In this document: piece by piece, positions 27,010-36,530 of the stretch | Layout of the letters: every line of letters begins with the position of its first letter | Numbering within the stretch: the first letter of the stretch is position 1 | Assembly (NCBI RefSeq): GCF_003382565.3 | Contig: NZ_CP086253.1 | Location: forward strand, 1,612,001-1,676,000 | Direction: 5' to 3' | Source of the DNA: Pectobacterium aquaticum | GTDB taxonomy: Bacteria > Pseudomonadota > Gammaproteobacteria > Enterobacterales > Enterobacteriaceae | DNA: 64,000 nt | The notes under the pieces: generated by a model | What the model saw: the letters and a program-made list of their open reading frames with translations, nothing else | What the model was told of the DNA's origin: nothing | Databases searched by the model: none | Program-made: the position numbers and the translations under genes

Positions 27010-27825
27010 ATGAACATAACAAAAATTATTTTATCCACCAGCTTGTCTGCTATCGCGCTATCTGGCGCGGCATTCGCCGCGGAGCCAGAAGTATCATTGC
27101 CCTCGCTCTTGGGTGACCACACGGATGTGACCGTGGGTGTCGCCGTCCTGAATGCACCGCGCTATATGGGGAGCAAAAATCGTCAAACCACCGCGCTGCC
27201 TGTGCTGACCGTTCAGCGCGGCCCACTCTATTTCGATTCCACACGCGGCATCGGCTGGCAATACCAGTCTCCTTCCGGTTTTTATCTCGATCACGCCATC
27301 GGTTACGACATGGGAAGGGATGACAAAAACAGCCAGTGGCGCGCAGGTTCAAATCGATTGAAAGGGATGGGTAAGGTTAAAGGATCGGTAACAACCACCG
27401 TCACGGCGGGGTATCAGTTTGCGCCCTGGCTAGCGCTGGAGGCGAGTGGCGAATTTGCACTGAGTGAGCGTGCGCGCGGTAATCAGTATCGCGTCGGGGC
27501 AAAGAGCACCGTGTGGCAATCGGCAGAAAAGGATGACGTGCTGGCGCTGTCGGCGGACATGCTGATAGGGGATGCACGCTTTAACCAAACCTATTACGGC
27601 GTGACGCCGCAGCAGAGCCGCCGTTCTGGCTTGGCCGCCTATCGTGCTGACAAAGGCGTCTATGGCTATGCGCTGGGGGCGAACTGGACGCATCAATTTA
27701 GCCCCGCGTGGTCAACTAACGTGGCGGTGACGTCAACCTGGCTCACCGACAAGGTGGCGGATAGTCAGGTTGTGGAACGACGTAATGATACTGGCGCCAC
27801 GTTGGCCGTTCTGTATTCGTTCTGA
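27010..27825 (+). CDS. MipA/OmpV family outer-membrane protein
   Basis: A 271-residue protein with a signal peptide (cleavage likely after GAAFAA, about residue 24) and a beta-barrel pattern ending in the aromatic TGATLAVLYSF expected for outer-membrane insertion. E. coli MipA scaffolds murein enzymes; several relatives are induced by antimicrobial compounds together with two-component systems. The RBS AGAGGGG precedes the ATG. It is the first gene of an operon with the RND adaptor (23 bases later) and opposes the AdeRS-like system. Confidence 0.87.
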   Translation: MNITKIILSTSLSAIALSGAAFAAEPEVSLPSLLGDHTDVTVGVAVLNAPRYMGSKNRQTTALPVLTVQRGPLYFDSTRGIGWQYQSPSGFYLDHAIGYDMGRDDKNSQWRAGSNRLKGMGKVKGSVTTTVTAGYQFAPWLALEASGEFALSERARGNQYRVGAKSTVWQSAEKDDVLALSADMLIGDARFNQTYYGVTPQQSRRSGLAAYRADKGVYGYALGANWTHQFSPAWSTNVAVTSTWLTDKVADSQVVERRNDTGATLAVLYSF

Positions 27826-27847
27826 TGCCATTTGTTGAGAGGTTGTA

Positions 27848-28930
27848 ATGATGGTTAGCCGTTTTGCCTTCTGTCTGCTGTCAGCCGTGTTCCTGAGCGG
27901 CTGCGACAGCGCTGATGATGCGCCCGTGCCTCCGCCTGTCAGGCAGGTGAAAACGCAGCTCGTCATGCCGGCGATGAATCGTGAACCTGTGTCGTTGACG
28001 GGAGAGATTCGTCCGCACGAAGAAACGGTACTGGGTTTCCGTCTGGATGGACGCGTGCTTAATCGTCTGGTGGATGTCGGTGCATCCGTGAAGCGCGGCG
28101 ATGTGATTGCGACGCTCGACGCGCGCGACAGCGAAAACCAGTTGCGCAGCGCACAGGCGGATTTAGCCAGCGCAGCCTCGGCAGAACGGTTGGCGAAAAG
28201 CAATTTCTCCCGTATGAAGGCGCTGGCACCGGGTGGGGCAATTGCGCGGGTACAGCTTGATGAAGCACAGGCAAACTGGGATGCCGCCGTTTCCCGACGT
28301 GAAAGTGCACAGGCTACCGTCAAAGGGGCGCAGGAGCGCCTCAGCTACACGCAACTTACGGCAGCACAGGATGGCGTGATCACGACGGTCAGCGCCAATC
28401 CCGGTCAGGTAGTGAGCGCCGGACAAGAGGTGGTGAAGTTGGCCTCTCTGGGCGGACGCGATGCGGTGTTTGACGTGCCGGAGCGGCTGGTCAATCCGTC
28501 ACTTGCCTCGCGCGTTATCCGCGTGTCACTGCTGTCTGAACCGAGCGTGCTGGCCGAGGGGCGCGTGCGTGATATCAGTCCGCAGGCCGATCCCGTTACG
28601 CGTACTTTCAGAGTGAGAGTCACGTTAACCTCGCCGCCCGCTGCGATGGTATTGGGTGCCAGCGTGAATGGCACGATACAGCAGTCCGATGCGGCTGTCA
28701 TTGAACTCCCCGCATCTGCGCTCACGCGTCAGGGGGACAAACCTGCGGTCTATGTCGTGAACGCAGAAGCCCAGACGGTGCGTTTGCAGCCGGTTAGCGT
28801 CGCGCGCTACAGCGACACGGCGATTTTCGTCGCCGAGGGGCTGAAACAAGGCGACCGCGTGGTGACCGCAGGCGTCAGTAAGCTGCGACCGGATGAAAAA
28901 ATTCGGCTGGATGAAGAGGGGCGTCGCTAA
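27848..28930 (+). CDS. RND efflux periplasmic adaptor lipoprotein
   Basis: A 360-residue membrane fusion protein. The signal ends in lipobox LSGC at about residue 19, so it is anchored to the inner membrane. The lipoyl-like half-motifs flank a helical hairpin (residues about 85-165: DSENQLRSAQADLASAASAE ... AVSRRESAQATVKGAQERL), followed by the beta-barrel region. GAGAGG is 7 bases before ATG 27848. The stop touches the next start (TAATG), so the adaptor and pump are co-translated. Adaptors of this kind link the pump to an outer-membrane channel such as TolC, which is not encoded in this operon. Confidence 0.92.
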   Translation: MMVSRFAFCLLSAVFLSGCDSADDAPVPPPVRQVKTQLVMPAMNREPVSLTGEIRPHEETVLGFRLDGRVLNRLVDVGASVKRGDVIATLDARDSENQLRSAQADLASAASAERLAKSNFSRMKALAPGGAIARVQLDEAQANWDAAVSRRESAQATVKGAQERLSYTQLTAAQDGVITTVSANPGQVVSAGQEVVKLASLGGRDAVFDVPERLVNPSLASRVIRVSLLSEPSVLAEGRVRDISPQADPVTRTFRVRVTLTSPPAAMVLGASVNGTIQQSDAAVIELPASALTRQGDKPAVYVVNAEAQTVRLQPVSVARYSDTAIFVAEGLKQGDRVVTAGVSKLRPDEKIRLDEEGRR

Positions 28931-31900
28931 TGGCACAAGAACCGCAATCGGCCGCACGCTTTAATCTGTCCGCCTGGGCGCTGGCGCACCAGCAGTTTGT
29001 CGCGTTTATGATGCTGGTGATTATGGCAGCAGGCGTGATGAGCTATCAACGCTTGCCCCGTAACGAAGATCCGGCGTTTACCATCAAGTCTGCCGTGGTC
29101 TCTGCGGCCTGGCCGGGCGCGACGGTGAGCGATACCGTGAATTTCGTCACCGATAAGCTGGAGAAAAAATTACAGGAAACGCCGTATCTCGATTACGTCG
29201 AGAGCTATACCCGCGCCGGGGAATCGGTGGTTTTCGTTAACTTGCGCGACGATACGCCGCCTTCCGCTGTGCCGAATATCTGGTATACGGTGCGTAAGAA
29301 AATGACCGATATCGCCAGTTCGTTGCCTGATGGCTTCAGCCCACCGGCCGTGAATGACGAGTTTGATGATACGTTTGGCACCATCTACGGCTTCACCGCC
29401 GACGGTTTTTCACCGCGGGAACTGCGCGACAAGGTTGACGATATTCGCTCTGCGTTACTGAGCGTGCCGGATGTTGGTAAGGTCGACATGCTTGGTGTCG
29501 AGGAAGAACAGATTGTGGTGACGTTCTCGCCCCGACGGTTGGCTGGGCTGGGGTTAGATCCGCAACAGGTGATTGATTCACTCAAGGCGCAGAATGCGGT
29601 CACGCCCGCCGGCATTATTCGCACCGATGATGAGAAGGTCGCCGTGCGCGTCAGCGGGGCGTTTACCTCTGAGCAGAGCCTGCGACAGATTACCTTACGC
29701 ATCGGCGGGAAATTTGTTCCGCTGATCGATATCGCCACGATTAACCGTGAAACGGCGGAACCGCCGTCGCCGACGTTTCGCGTGAATGGCGAGAAAGCGA
29801 TTGGGCTGGCAATCTCCATGGCACCCACTGGCAACATGCTCAATTTCGGTCAGGCCATTCGCGATAAAATGAATGTGATTGCGACGCAACTGCCGTATGG
29901 GATTGAAATGACGCGCGTGGCCGATCAGGCTGAAGTGGTGAAGAGTGCCGTCGGTGGCTTTGTGAAAGTGCTGCTGGAAGCGATTGCCATCGTGCTGGCG
30001 GTGTCGTTTGTGTCGCTCGGCAGCCGTGCCGGATTGGTGGTAGCGGCCTCTATCCCGATTGTGCTGGCGATGACCTTTATTGGTATGGAAATCACCGGTA
30101 TCGGGCTACAGCGCATTTCGCTGGGGGCGCTGATTATTGCGCTGGGACTGCTGGTGGATGATGCCATGATTACGGTGGAAGCGATGGTGTCACGGCTGGA
30201 GCAGGGCTGGGATCGCAAACGCGCGGCGGCTTGGGCCTATGAAAGCACGGCATTTCCTATGTTGACGGGGACGCTGGTGATGATTGCCGGGTTTATTCCG
30301 GTGGGGTTTGCTGCATCCAGCGCGGGGGAATACTGCTTTTCGCTCTTTGTCGTGGTCCTGATTTCATTGCTGAGCTCCTGGATCGTGGCGATTCTCTTTT
30401 CCCCGCTTCTCGGTGTCTGGCTGTTGCCAAAAACGTTTCGTCACCATCATGACGAACCGGGACGGTTGGGGCGCCTGTACCGCCAGTGGCTACAGCGTGT
30501 GCTGGTTAATCGAGGGATGACGCTCGCTATTGCCCTGATATTACTGGTCGTTGCCATGTTTGGCGCTACCCGACTGGACGGCGAGTTTTTTCCTGCATCC
30601 GACAGGCCGGAGCTGCTGGTCAGCCTGACGCTGCCCGCGAATGCTTCACAAGCGGCGACGGAAGCGCAGGCGAAACGGCTGGAAGCCTTTCTGAAAGATG
30701 ACCCTGACGTTGACCATTTCTCTTCCTATGTTGGGTCGGGCGCGGTGCGCTTTTATCTCCCGATGGATGTGCTGCTGAGCCACGAAAATATCGCGCAACT
30801 GGTGGTGGTGGCAAAAAATCTGGAGGCGCGGGATGCGCTGGCGGCAAAATTGAATCAGGTACTTGAGCGCGATTTCAGCAACATTGTGGCGCGCGTGTCC
30901 GCACTGGAATTGGGGCCGCCAGTGGGCTGGCCGCTTAAATATCGGGTAGCGGGACCGGATATTCATCGCGTCCGTGATATTGCCCAAGGGCTTGCCAGTC
31001 TGGTGGGCAATCAGGCCGATGTGCGTGAGGTCAACCTGACGGCGGGGGAGCCGGAACGTTCGGTGAACGTGGTGCTGAATCAGACCGAAGCCCGCGCGGT
31101 CGGTATCAGTTCACAGGAAGTGGCCAGCATGCTGGCGGCGATATTCTCCGGTTCAACGCTGACCTCGGTACGTGATGACAATCGGCTGGTGGATGTGGTC
31201 GTTCGCGGTACGCCGCAGGAGCGCCGGGATGTTGCCACGATCGCGAATTTGCAAATCCCGATTGCAGATGGGCGTTCCGTACCGCTGGGGCAGATTGCTA
31301 CCGTGGCGTACGGCGTCGACGATCCGATTATCTGGCGTCGTCAGCGCGAACCGTTTATTACGGTACAAATGGATATGGCGCCGGGCGTACGGGCTCCAGC
31401 GCTATCTGAAAAACTGGCACCTGAAATTGAACGCTATCGCGCCACGTTGCCAGCGGGTTACCACATCACGGAAGGCGGCGTGGCGGCGGAGTCTGATAAA
31501 GGCAATGGCTCCGTATATGCGGTGTTGCCAGTGACGCTGTTGGTCATGCTGGTGCTGTTGATGATTCAGCTCCAGCGTATTTCCCGCATGGTGCTGGCCT
31601 TCCTGACCGCGCCGTTTGGCCTGATAGGCATTGTCGCCGCCATGCTACCGACCGGGACGCCGATGGGGTTTGTGGCGCTGCTGGGGGCGATTGCGCTGGC
31701 AGGAATGATTATTCGTAATGCCGTTATTCTGATTGGTGAGGTCGATCTGAATGTGAAAAATGGACAGCCCGCGACGGAGGCGATTGTGAATGCGGCCAGT
31801 CACCGTTCACGCCCGATTATACTGACGGCGCTGGCGGCGATCCTCGGCATGATTCCGATTGCACATCAGGTATTTTGGGGGCCGATGGCCTACGCGATTA

Positions 31901-32007
31901 TCGGTGGATTGATGGTGGCGACGCTGCTGACATTGCTTGCCCTGCCTGCGGCGCTGAGTCTACTCATGCAGTGGGAAGGGCGGAAAACCGCAAATCTGAC
32001 CAGGTAG
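28930..32007 (+). CDS. RND efflux pump, hydrophobe/amphiphile family
   Basis: A 1025-residue inner-membrane proton antiporter of the AcrB type: two sets of six membrane helices and two large periplasmic loops. TM4 carries the proton-relay pair DD in ALGLLVDDAMITVEAM. The N-terminus RFNLSAWALAHQQFVAFMML and the segment EDPAFTIKSAVVSAAWPGAT place it in the branch with the pump at 38328 rather than with AcrB itself. No outer-membrane factor gene follows; a hairpin ends the operon. Substrates are unknown. Confidence 0.93.
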   Translation: MAQEPQSAARFNLSAWALAHQQFVAFMMLVIMAAGVMSYQRLPRNEDPAFTIKSAVVSAAWPGATVSDTVNFVTDKLEKKLQETPYLDYVESYTRAGESVVFVNLRDDTPPSAVPNIWYTVRKKMTDIASSLPDGFSPPAVNDEFDDTFGTIYGFTADGFSPRELRDKVDDIRSALLSVPDVGKVDMLGVEEEQIVVTFSPRRLAGLGLDPQQVIDSLKAQNAVTPAGIIRTDDEKVAVRVSGAFTSEQSLRQITLRIGGKFVPLIDIATINRETAEPPSPTFRVNGEKAIGLAISMAPTGNMLNFGQAIRDKMNVIATQLPYGIEMTRVADQAEVVKSAVGGFVKVLLEAIAIVLAVSFVSLGSRAGLVVAASIPIVLAMTFIGMEITGIGLQRISLGALIIALGLLVDDAMITVEAMVSRLEQGWDRKRAAAWAYESTAFPMLTGTLVMIAGFIPVGFAASSAGEYCFSLFVVVLISLLSSWIVAILFSPLLGVWLLPKTFRHHHDEPGRLGRLYRQWLQRVLVNRGMTLAIALILLVVAMFGATRLDGEFFPASDRPELLVSLTLPANASQAATEAQAKRLEAFLKDDPDVDHFSSYVGSGAVRFYLPMDVLLSHENIAQLVVVAKNLEARDALAAKLNQVLERDFSNIVARVSALELGPPVGWPLKYRVAGPDIHRVRDIAQGLASLVGNQADVREVNLTAGEPERSVNVVLNQTEARAVGISSQEVASMLAAIFSGSTLTSVRDDNRLVDVVVRGTPQERRDVATIANLQIPIADGRSVPLGQIATVAYGVDDPIIWRRQREPFITVQMDMAPGVRAPALSEKLAPEIERYRATLPAGYHITEGGVAAESDKGNGSVYAVLPVTLLVMLVLLMIQLQRISRMVLAFLTAPFGLIGIVAAMLPTGTPMGFVALLGAIALAGMIIRNAVILIGEVDLNVKNGQPATEAIVNAASHRSRPIILTALAAILGMIPIAHQVFWGPMAYAIIGGLMVATLLTLLALPAALSLLMQWEGRKTANLTR

Positions 32008-32011
32008 TATC

Positions 32012-32039
32012 CCAGCCCCTGACCGCAGTCAGGGGCTGG
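32012..32039. terminator. Perfect 12-base hairpin after the RND gene
   Basis: CCAGCCCCTGAC (32012-32023) and GTCAGGGGCTGG (32028-32039) with a CGCA loop, five bases after the RND stop and next to the convergent SulP remnant. No U-tract, but the stem is very stable. Confidence 0.7.
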
Positions 32040-32043
32040 CCGA

Positions 32044-32316
32044 TTAGAGATGCCCGGACAGGCGCTGGTGAATTTTTGTGCTGTTGGTGTCCAGCCCGAC
32101 GATCGTGACCTTAGCATCGTAGCGGTGATAGCGGGTTTCGATCGCGTCGAGTGCCGCCACGCTGGAAGCATCCCAGATTTGGGCGTGCGTCAGATCGATG
32201 GTGACGTTCTGTGGATCCTGCACATAGAGAAAGTGCTCGAAGAGATCGTTGCTGCTGCCGAAGAACAGCGGCCCGCGTACCGTGTAGTGCACCGACTGTC
32301 CGTCATCGGCAGGCAA
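32044..32316 (-). pseudogene. SulP anion transporter remnant (C-terminal STAS domain only)
   Basis: About 90 residues match the end of SulP-family sulfate/anion transporters: the VRGPLFFGSSNDLF strand-loop, then VTIDLTHAQIWDASSVAALD and VTIVGLDTNSTKIHQRL of the STAS domain. The membrane domain that should precede it (about 400 residues) is missing; the space upstream is taken by the LepA-like gene. There is no good start codon (TTG at 32316). Probably a 5'-deleted pseudogene, left when the neighbouring DNA was rearranged. Confidence 0.75.
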
Positions 32317-32393
32317 GGAAAAGCTAACAGGGAAACGAAAGGGCGGATAGCGCGTCGTTCTATCCGCCGGCGTTATGTTTTCGTCGTCAATAA

Positions 32394-34193
32394 CTAGGCA
32401 TCAAGCGCCAGAATGGCCATAAATGCTTCGCGGGGAATGTCTCGTTTTGAGAACCCAACGTTATGCTTTTTATTCTCTCGCTGTTTACGGATCAGTCGCT
32501 GTTTCTGCGACAGGCTACCCTGAAAGCCCTGAGCCAATGCGCTTTTGCGCAGCGGAGGGATGTCTTCGCGCGCGATAACGCGATGGCCGACTTTTGCCTG
32601 AGCAGGAACGGGATACAGTTTACGTGGAATCACGTATTTCAACGCTTTCACGATTTCGGTGGCCCGCGCCCATACCTTATGACGCGCAATGATGAAGGAA
32701 AAGGCATCGATCAACTGACTATCGAGATAGATATCACAGCGCACTAAATCGGAACGCCGGTAGCGACCTGGCTCATAATCCAGCGTGGCATAGCCTTGAG
32801 TGAGCGATTTCAGCGCATCAAAAAAGCCGAAGATCATCTCGTTGAGCGGCAGATCCCAGTGTAATGTCACGCTACCGTTATCGAGATAGTGCATGTCGAT
32901 AAACTCCCCGCGACGCGAAGCGCAGTACTCCATCAACGCGCCAACGTAGGCATCTGGCGTGTTAATGGTGCAGATAACATAGGGTTCTTCGATGAAGTCC
33001 AGCACGTCCTCTCCAGGGAAATGTGCTGGGTTATCAATCGTCAGGCAGTGGCCGTTATGTAATGTGACGCGGTATTCCACGCTGGGCGCGGTGGCCATTA
33101 CGGAGATACCGTATTCACGCTTGAGCCGCTCACGAACAATATCCATATGTAACATCCCAAGAAAACCACAGCGGAAACCGGCACCCAGTGAGGCGGAAAC
33201 GTCGGGAACCCAGTGCAACGCCGCATCGTTAAGTGACAGCTTATTCATAGCGTTACGCAAGCCTTTCAGATCGTCGTCCGCATCAGGATAGAGTCCAGAA
33301 AACACCATCGGCTTCATTTCCTGATAGCGCGCAACCGGCTCTGTCGCGGGGCGCTCGGCGAACGTCAGTGTATCGCCCACCCGAATGGCGGCGGCGTCTT
33401 TCAGGCCAGCAGCGAGATAACCGACTTCACCGTTTCCCAATTCTGCACAAGGTTGCCGATGGGGGAAAAAAGCACCCATTTCGGTGACCTCAAACCGTGT
33501 CCCTGAGGACATAAAATGCAACGTTGAACCCGCCTGAATACTGCCATCCACTACGCGCACATGCAGGATGGCACCCTGATAAGGATCGTAATGTGAATCA
33601 AAAACCAGCGCGCGCAGCGGGGCATCGGCGAGCCCTCGTGGGGCAGGGAAATGGTGGGCAATCGCGTTTAGTACCTCAGCCACGCCCTCACCGGTTTTGG
33701 CAGAGACAGCCAGCACGGTGCTGATATCCAGCGAAGGAATAGCCTCCAACTGCTGCATCACCTGCGGTACGTTAGCCTGCGGGCTGTCGATTTTATTCAG
33801 GACGGGCAGGATGGTCAGCCCCTGTTGTCGGGCGAGATTGAGGTTGGCGATCGTCTGGGCCTGAACGCCCTGCGTGGCGTCAATCAGCAGAATCGCGCCG
33901 TCGCAGGCGGCGAGACTACGGGAGACTTCCGCAGAAAAATCGACGTGCCCCGGCGTATCCACCAGATTGAACTGATACGGTTGACCCTTCTCATCCTGAT
34001 AGCGCATGCGCACGGTTTGCAATTTGATGGTGATGCCGCGTTCCCGTTCTATTTCCATCGAATCCAGTAGCAGCTCACGCATGTCACGTTGGGCGACGGT
34101 TGCAGTCAGTTCGATAAAGCGATCGGCGAGGGTGGACTTGCCATGATCGACATGGGCAATAATGCAGAAATTACGAATTTGAGGTGTACACAT
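32394..34193 (-). CDS. Divergent second LepA / elongation factor 4 paralogue
   Basis: A 599-residue translational GTPase with the LepA domain order: G domain (AHVDHGKST, DTPGHVDFS, NKID), domain II, EF-G-like III and V, and the LepA-specific C-terminus (LSQKQRLIRKQRENKKHNVG). LepA/EF4 acts on ribosomes during initiation or back-translocation. It is full length but differs widely from the enterobacterial LepA (for example CTPQIRNFCIIAHVDHG and AATTATVAQRD-type switch regions), and lepB, which normally follows lepA, is absent. It is therefore likely an additional, horizontally acquired copy. It sits between two degraded genes. Confidence 0.85.
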   Translation of the reverse strand: MCTPQIRNFCIIAHVDHGKSTLADRFIELTATVAQRDMRELLLDSMEIERERGITIKLQTVRMRYQDEKGQPYQFNLVDTPGHVDFSAEVSRSLAACDGAILLIDATQGVQAQTIANLNLARQQGLTILPVLNKIDSPQANVPQVMQQLEAIPSLDISTVLAVSAKTGEGVAEVLNAIAHHFPAPRGLADAPLRALVFDSHYDPYQGAILHVRVVDGSIQAGSTLHFMSSGTRFEVTEMGAFFPHRQPCAELGNGEVGYLAAGLKDAAAIRVGDTLTFAERPATEPVARYQEMKPMVFSGLYPDADDDLKGLRNAMNKLSLNDAALHWVPDVSASLGAGFRCGFLGMLHMDIVRERLKREYGISVMATAPSVEYRVTLHNGHCLTIDNPAHFPGEDVLDFIEEPYVICTINTPDAYVGALMEYCASRRGEFIDMHYLDNGSVTLHWDLPLNEMIFGFFDALKSLTQGYATLDYEPGRYRRSDLVRCDIYLDSQLIDAFSFIIARHKVWARATEIVKALKYVIPRKLYPVPAQAKVGHRVIAREDIPPLRKSALAQGFQGSLSQKQRLIRKQRENKKHNVGFSKRDIPREAFMAILALDA

Positions 34194-34482
34194 AGAAAAA
34201 GCCTTTCACATCATGATGTCTGGCTCGGTATCGCGTGCAGCGTTGAGAACAGACAGAGAAATTCGCGCTGAAAAAATTCAGCGAAGGTGAAAATCAAAAG
34301 ATGTAAAAGTGAATAGCCGCTGCGATGATAGCGCGTTTTATTTTAGCGTGGCAAGTCATGATACGTGACGTGGATCGATACTCGAAGCTGTGTCCCCCGC
34401 GTGAGCACGCGAACGGGTTATGGGTGTTATGATAATGCGGCGATGGGTGAGGACGGAACATCTGTATTCCGAACAGATGTTC

Positions 34483-34873
34483 CATATCTTCTGCAAAGAG
34501 TCGGGTTATCGCTGTCAAACGTGCGATATCCAGATTGATCATATCCAGCATCTCACCCAGTGATTGATCTAAAAAGCTACCCTGAAAACCGTGGCTAGCG
34601 TTATTAGTTAATATATCAACCACAATATTTTGTTCTTTTAGTCGGCTGTGTCGATCGCTGATTGCGCTAATCGCGGAAAGGTCCACTTGTCCAACGATTA
34701 CATCGACGTTGAAATCTTTGCGTAATTCCTCCGCGAGTATTTCAAGCTCATTGAGCCGACGCGCTCACCAGGATGAGCGACTTTCTTTGTGCCGCATATT
34801 GCCTCGCGAATTCCTCGCCAAACCCGCTTGAAGCCCCCGTGATAAGCACCTATGCATTGTTTTCTACTGTCAT
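34483..34873 (-). pseudogene. Short-chain dehydrogenase/reductase pseudogene
   Basis: The start ATG (34873) leads into MTVENNA and then TAG at 34850-34852, the eighth codon. Read through, the Rossmann motif VLITGASSGFGEEFARQYA follows; one extra A near 34768 then shifts the frame into RRLNELEILAEELRK and VDILTNNAS, GSFLDQSLGEMLDMINLDI and LTRLFAEDM-like sequence. Similarity ends at about 34483, so the catalytic Tyr-Lys part is gone. A nonsense codon, a frameshift and a 3' deletion make it a clear pseudogene. Confidence 0.85.
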
Positions 34874-34941
34874 GTTAATCACTCCCATTGTTTATTTTAA
34901 ATTGTACAGGTGCCAGTTTGTGGCTGTGTTGGGTGCGCATC

Positions 34942-36444
34942 TTATTGTGCTCTCGCTGTGGCTTCTGGCGGCTGCCAACCGCCGCCGAGCGCCTTGAATG
35001 TGGCGATAACTGCGCGTGCCGATTCGGTTTGGGCCTGAGCCCGGGCATCGGAGGTTTGTAGCAGGGTTTCATCGGCGTGAAGGACGTCAATCAGGCTGCT
35101 TGTTCCTTTTTGATAGGCGATGAAAGACGACTGCCGCGCGCTGGCTAACGCGGTCTCACCGGCGGTTAACGTTGCAGCCTGCATTTCGCGATTGACCAAG
35201 GCCGAGAAGGCGTTCTCAACGTCTTCGGTCGCACGGAGTACCGACAGACGGTAAGCTGCCAGCGCTTCAGCTTCCTGTCCCTTCGCCTGATCGATCTGGG
35301 CGTTAATGCGACCGAAGTCGAAGAGTCGCCAGCGCAGCCCTAATACGCCCGCCGATTGGCTGGCACCGCTGGAGAACAAATTGCCGCTCGACACCGACGT
35401 TGCACTACCGAGCAAGGCGCTGAGCGAGAATTTAGGATAGTACTCGCTGATGGCTACCCCGATGCGTGCGTTGGACGCCGCGAGATGACGTTCGGCCACA
35501 ATAATATCGGGTCTGCGGCGCAGCAGGTCGGCGGGTGTCCCCGTTGCTACGAGCGCTGGAGGCTGTGGAATGGCCTGTGAGATGGACAACTGGGCCCGAT
35601 GCGTGCCGGGAGGCGTGCCGAGCATAACGTCCAATGCGTTCATCGCGGCATCGATCCCAGTCTGGAGAACCGGCACGGAGGCCTGAACCTGTGCTAATGT
35701 CCCTTCTGTCTGGCGTACCTGATACTCGGGAGCCAGTCCTTTACTGTGGAGTAGCTGTACCTTATCCAGCAGTTCTTGCTGTGTCTTGACCTGACTGTTG
35801 GCGATCGCCAGACGCGTTTGTAATCCGCGCAGGGTGATATAGATATCGGCAGTCTGAGCGGCGACGGCCAGACGAGTGGCCGCGACGCCTGCCTCGGAAG
35901 CCTGATAGTCAGCCAGTGCCGCCTGACGGCCGCGTCTCAGTCCACCGAATACATCAAGCTCCCAACTGGCGTTGAGATCAGCTTCATAAGCATTGCCGTA
36001 GCGGCTATAGCCAGGAACCGAGTTGAGTAGCTGACCTTGTGGCGTTTCAATTGACTGGTAGGCGCGAGTGCCTTGTCCGCTGATGTTGCCCGAGGGCAGC
36101 AGCGCCGCCGTTGCTGCGCCAAGCCCGGCACGAGCCTGACTCATCCGTGCGGACGCCTGAGCTAAATCAAGATTCTGTGCGAGCGCACTTGAAACTAACT
36201 GGCTCAGTAAGGGATCATTAAAGCTTTCCCACCAGACTGCAAGGTTGGCTGCCTGAGCTGCGTCGTTTTGTTTTGCTAAAGACGATTTTGCGACAGATGG
36301 CTGCGCGGAAGATCGTTGTGCGGCGGATTGCGCCTGATAACGATCCGCGAGTGGCGCGTCTGGACGGTGATAATCCGGCCCAACGGCGCAACCTGCCATT
36401 AAGCTCGTGGTCACCACCAAAGAAAGGGTTCGGAGGGATAACAT
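34942..36444 (-). CDS. RND efflux outer-membrane channel (OprM/NodT family lipoprotein)
   Basis: A 500-residue outer-membrane factor. The lipobox MAGC is at about residue 18, followed by AVGPDYHRPDAPL, the family's opening. Two OEP repeats with long coiled helices follow (ASARMSQARAGLGAATAAL, YQASEAGVAATRLAVAAQTA; AEALAAYRLSVLRATEDVEN). ATG 36444 has an AAGGAA site; an upstream ATG at 36462 would spoil the signal. It is divergent from the tetR gene and presumably forms the tunnel for the pump at 38328, and could also serve the pump at 28930, which lacks one. Confidence 0.93.
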   Translation of the reverse strand: MLSLRTLSLVVTTSLMAGCAVGPDYHRPDAPLADRYQAQSAAQRSSAQPSVAKSSLAKQNDAAQAANLAVWWESFNDPLLSQLVSSALAQNLDLAQASARMSQARAGLGAATAALLPSGNISGQGTRAYQSIETPQGQLLNSVPGYSRYGNAYEADLNASWELDVFGGLRRGRQAALADYQASEAGVAATRLAVAAQTADIYITLRGLQTRLAIANSQVKTQQELLDKVQLLHSKGLAPEYQVRQTEGTLAQVQASVPVLQTGIDAAMNALDVMLGTPPGTHRAQLSISQAIPQPPALVATGTPADLLRRRPDIIVAERHLAASNARIGVAISEYYPKFSLSALLGSATSVSSGNLFSSGASQSAGVLGLRWRLFDFGRINAQIDQAKGQEAEALAAYRLSVLRATEDVENAFSALVNREMQAATLTAGETALASARQSSFIAYQKGTSSLIDVLHADETLLQTSDARAQAQTESARAVIATFKALGGGWQPPEATARAQ

Positions 36445-36468
36445 AGGAATTCCTTGAGTCAAAAAGTT

Positions 36469-36492
36469 GTGACTATATTACGTATTGGTCAC
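36469..36492. promoter_or_regulatory. TetR operator in the outer-membrane channel/tetR promoter
   Basis: GTGAC (36469-36473), 14 bases, GTCAC (36488-36492), with flanking TATTGGTCACT. The same dyad with the same spacing occurs at 37151-37174 before the adaptor gene. Probable autoregulatory site of the TetR protein. Confidence 0.6.
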
Positions 36493-36530
36493 TCGTTGTC
36501 AATCAGTGCTCGGTGAGCTAAGCTTGAGTC

